From Alphaproteobacteria bacterium (GTDB lineage Bacteria; Pseudomonadota; Alphaproteobacteria; Rickettsiales; SXRF01): a stretch of DNA of 64,000 bases. The stretch covers positions 124,001 to 188,000 of the forward strand of contig JANYES010000003.1 of the NCBI GenBank assembly GCA_025362975.1, read 5' to 3'. This document shows, piece by piece, positions 61,589-64,000 of this stretch; within the stretch, counting starts at the first letter, position 1; the number at the start of each line of letters is the position of its first letter. The translations under genes and the position numbers were made by a program. The notes below the pieces were generated by a model that did no database searches, was not told the DNA's origin, and worked only from the letters and a program-made list of their open reading frames with translations.

Positions 61589-62356
61589 CTATTGAGGCGT
61601 GAATTTCACCCAGTGATAATCGGCGGTAACGGGCGCTTTGTAGGAAAATGGCCCCAACCATGCGTTGGCCTGCGCGCTGCCGGACCAGAGCGACAGGTAG
61701 ATGCGGCCCGGTTGGGTCGGCATTTTCCAGCCGGCGTTGGTGGTGTGGACCACTTTGCCGTCGACCAGCCATTTGATGCTCGTGGGTGACCAGATGAAGC
61801 TGTAGGTGTGGAACGCGGCGGAGGCGTCGAAGCCGAGATTGATGATAGTGCCGTCCTTGGAGACGCCACCGACCCAGTAATTCACCATGACGGTTTTCGA
61901 GTTTTTGCCGAGGAATTCAAAGTCGATTTCATCGTGCGAGGCGACGCCGACCGGGGGGCCGACATAGGTGAAGAAGCTGGTGTTCAGGCCGGAACCGGCG
62001 GCGGTTTTCATACTGGCTTCATAGGTGCCGTAGCCGGTGCGGGCGTTGGTGTGGAATTCGCCGCAGCCGATGGGCAGCACTTTGCCGCCTTTGTTGGACA
62101 GCGTCAGGCGCATGGCGGGGCCGTCGGTATACATGAATGCCGTTACCGCATTGGCGCGCCATTCGCAGGACTGGATGGGGCCGTTGGTCCAGCCGCTGGA
62201 GACGTACCACAGGGCGGGGTCGAGCACGCCGGGCTTGGAGAAAAACGGAATCGTTGCGGCACTGGCGCTTTGCAGCAGCGACACGCTGATGGCGGCGAAG
62301 GCGAGCGAGGCTTTCAACAGGTTTTTGGCCGATGGCTTAACGCAATTCGTGTTCAT
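61589..62356 (-). CDS. exoK: Secreted glycoside hydrolase family 16, ExoK-like
   Basis: 255 residues. Signal peptide about 1-34 (VSLLQSASAA). GH16 jelly-roll with the catalytic motif HDEIDFEFLG: nucleophile Glu 143, Asp 145 and acid/base Glu 147 all present. The strands around it, YGTYEASMKTAAGSG and VNYWVGG, fit the ExoK endo-beta-glycanase, which trims succinoglycan on the outside of the cell and controls its chain length. 15 bases separate it from the ExoL-like gene. Confidence 0.92.
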   Translation of the reverse strand: MNTNCVKPSAKNLLKASLAFAAISVSLLQSASAATIPFFSKPGVLDPALWYVSSGWTNGPIQSCEWRANAVTAFMYTDGPAMRLTLSNKGGKVLPIGCGEFHTNARTGYGTYEASMKTAAGSGLNTSFFTYVGPPVGVASHDEIDFEFLGKNSKTVMVNYWVGGVSKDGTIINLGFDASAAFHTYSFIWSPTSIKWLVDGKVVHTTNAGWKMPTQPGRIYLSLWSGSAQANAWLGPFSYKAPVTADYHWVKFTPQ

Positions 62357-62387
62357 AAAACTGTCCGGGGTTGAATATATTTGGGTC

Positions 62388-63455
62388 TTATAACATCTTT
62401 TGAGTGAGGGGCATATCTTCTTTGGGGTCGGTCAGGCGGCGAATGAAACACCTGCCCGGAACCTCTATGTAAGTATACACCACAGCGGCGAGGAAAACAC
62501 TGAGAATCGCGCTGCCGAAAACGAGGATAACATTTTGAAAATCATCATTTGGGATGAGGATGCGGCAGAGATTCTTGGTGACGCTCCACTGGAAGGAGTG
62601 GATCATATACAAACTGTACGAAATTTCGCCTAAATACACGCTAATTTTGCGAGCGAGAAGCTTGCCCAGAAGATCGGCGTGGGAAGTGAGCGCGAGGATG
62701 AGGAGGCCGAAGAGAGGGACGTATACGGCTTGTGTGCTGATTTGCAATTGAAGCAGGATTGCGATGAGGGCGACGATGAGCCAGCCTGCGTGTTTGTTGG
62801 GTTTCAGGGTGAGGCTGATTTTTTTATTGAGCTGGTAGAGGATGGCGCCGAAAGTGAATTCGGGGACGATGTGCAGCAGCGGATTGGTTTCGACCCAGAA
62901 ATAGATAGCAATGATGCACAGGGCCGCGAGGAGCCATTCGAGCGCGGGCTTCATGCGAAACAGCGCCATCGCCAGCAGGGGATAGAGCAGGTACATGAAC
63001 CATTCTGCGGAGATGGACCATGCGGGGACGTTGGGGGAGCCGTAGCCGAACCATGCGTGGGTCATGAGCAGGTTATAGAGGATGGCGATGGCATGGTAGG
63101 AGTCGTCGTCGGCTGGGGTTTTGTGGAATAGTTTGGCGGCGGCGTAGAGGATGAGCATGAGGGCGAGGGTGAAAAGATGCACGGGATACATGCGTGCGAC
63201 GCGGAAGGAGAGAAATCTGCGGTAGTCGCGTAAACGCGGGCGGGTGCTGAAGGTTTCGCCGTAGACGTGGTGGATGATGTAGCCACTCAGGACGAAGAAG
63301 AGGTCAACGCCCATGCTGCCGCGGGCGATGAGGTTGTTGATCAGGTAATTGTGGTCGGTGATGGCGGGGGCGGCGAAGTGGAACAGGACTACCATCATGG
63401 CTGCGTAGAAACGCATACCGGTCAGGGCATCGATCTGGATGCGCGGGGTGCCCAC
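62388..63455 (-). CDS. exoH: Acyltransferase 3 family protein, ExoH-like
   Basis: 355 residues, about ten membrane helices. IDALTGMRFYAAMMVVLFHFAAP at the start (R and H of the active site), SMGVDLFFVLSGYIIHHVYG, FLSFRVARMYPVHLFTL, and GEISYSLYMIHSFQW near the end. By position just before the ExoK-like gene in the operon, it matches ExoH, the succinyltransferase of succinoglycan. Different in sequence from the two tandem acyltransferases at 50852 and 52011. Confidence 0.88.
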   Translation of the reverse strand: MGTPRIQIDALTGMRFYAAMMVVLFHFAAPAITDHNYLINNLIARGSMGVDLFFVLSGYIIHHVYGETFSTRPRLRDYRRFLSFRVARMYPVHLFTLALMLILYAAAKLFHKTPADDDSYHAIAILYNLLMTHAWFGYGSPNVPAWSISAEWFMYLLYPLLAMALFRMKPALEWLLAALCIIAIYFWVETNPLLHIVPEFTFGAILYQLNKKISLTLKPNKHAGWLIVALIAILLQLQISTQAVYVPLFGLLILALTSHADLLGKLLARKISVYLGEISYSLYMIHSFQWSVTKNLCRILIPNDDFQNVILVFGSAILSVFLAAVVYTYIEVPGRCFIRRLTDPKEDMPLTQKML

Positions 63456-63459
63456 GCCG

Positions 63460-64000
63460 CTATTGCGCGCTGGTTTTATCCGGATTCAGGAAGCGTTCTT
63501 CCAGATAGCTGATAACTTTGGCGACGCGCTTGGACTGTCCCTGCACCGCAGAGGTGTTCAGCACCGTGCCGATGACGTTGGCGCCGGCTAAAATGTGCAG
63601 GGATTGTTTCAAATCATGCACTTTTGTGACGCCGTCGCTGACGACCATCAAGATGGCGTCGACGTTGGGGAGGAAGGCGAGCGGATCGTCCTGCACGAGG
63701 GTGGGGGGCATATCGTAGATGATCAGGCGGTCGGGATAGCGGGCGCGCAGTTCTTTGGCGAGCGCGGCGATTTTAGGCGAGCCGAGGACTTCGGAGGAGT
63801 TGTCCATCACTTGGCCTGCGGGCAGGATGGTCATGCGATCGAAGGAGGGGCGCAGCAGGCATTTGGAAATCGGCACGTCGTTTAAGAAGTAATCGCTGAT
63901 GCCGTATTCGGCGGTGATGCCGAGGTATTCGGTGACGTTGGGTTTACGCAAATCGAGGTCGACGAGCAGGATGGTTTGTTTCAAATCGAGCGCGATGCTG
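63460..64000 (-). CDS. Tyrosine autokinase, BY-kinase type (partial)
   Basis: 180 residues visible; the frame runs past the right edge without a start that must be used, so the P-loop (Walker A) is outside. Seen: the Walker A' motif TILLVDLDLRKPNV, YGISDYFLNDV, ILPAG, and the Walker B IIYDMPP, then AILMVVSDGVTKVHDL. The C-terminus ends EERFLNPDKTSAQ with no Tyr cluster. The protein is either the kinase half of an ExoP/Wzc-type copolymerase or a stand-alone CpsD or exosortase-linked autokinase that governs chain length. Four bases from the ExoH-like gene. Confidence 0.9.
   Translation of the reverse strand, partial: SIALDLKQTILLVDLDLRKPNVTEYLGITAEYGISDYFLNDVPISKCLLRPSFDRMTILPAGQVMDNSSEVLGSPKIAALAKELRARYPDRLIIYDMPPTLVQDDPLAFLPNVDAILMVVSDGVTKVHDLKQSLHILAGANVIGTVLNTSAVQGQSKRVAKVISYLEERFLNPDKTSAQ

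Overview
The window looks like a chromosomal segment of a free-living alphaproteobacterium, moderately GC-rich by eye. The evidence is a MarR protein with the LdtR signature known from alphaproteobacteria, lone Flp/Fap-type pilins, a TonB receptor-YfiR-histidine kinase operon, and an exopolysaccharide locus whose gene order matches the rhizobial succinoglycan operon exoHKLAMO. I cannot name a genus. TAG, TGA and TAA are all used as normal stops.

Left part (1-16 kb): an unrecognised membrane protein running off the left edge; ffh; a three-gene operon (2631-4814) of unfamiliar proteins, two of which carry kinase-like signatures; a short relic resembling the operon's first N-terminus; a 2Fe-2S ferredoxin, a YggT protein and an SAM methyltransferase; an operon of TonB-dependent receptor, YfiR protein and hybrid-less sensor kinase; an LdtR-type regulator; recG; and trpG-trpD-trpC.

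Middle part (16-45 kb): tRNA-Arg(ACG), an acyltransferase and a tightly coupled cassette of four phage-like virion genes, including a 40-residue one; a cold-shock gene with long leader and terminator; a polytopic membrane protein and UDP-galactopyranose mutase; two small Flp pilins; Sel1-repeat, SPOR, CopC-like and several unrecognised proteins; tRNA-Asn(GTT) with the decayed, truncated remains of a large serine recombinase reading through it; an HD-GYP protein with a degenerate receiver; a secreted thioredoxin/DUF255 protein; an unrecognised 543-residue protein; a MexEF-OprN-like RND efflux operon with a palindromic repeat inside the lipoprotein signal peptide; and YceI.

Right part (45-64 kb): an exopolysaccharide and exosortase locus. 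A VPLPA/PEP-CTERM-type sorting substrate carries an in-frame amber codon. It is followed by a PrsT-like TPR protein, an exosortase-EpsI fusion (XrtD-like), glycosyltransferases, acyltransferases, an ExoV-like pyruvyltransferase, a Wzx/ExoT-type flippase, the ExoH-K-L-A-M-O-like run (transcribed right to left) and a tyrosine autokinase cut by the right edge. Together these would build, decorate, flip, trim and export a substituted exopolysaccharide, and sort surface proteins in step with it.

No rRNA, CRISPR array or intact insertion sequence was seen. All functional calls rest on reading motifs and family resemblance; no database search was run.
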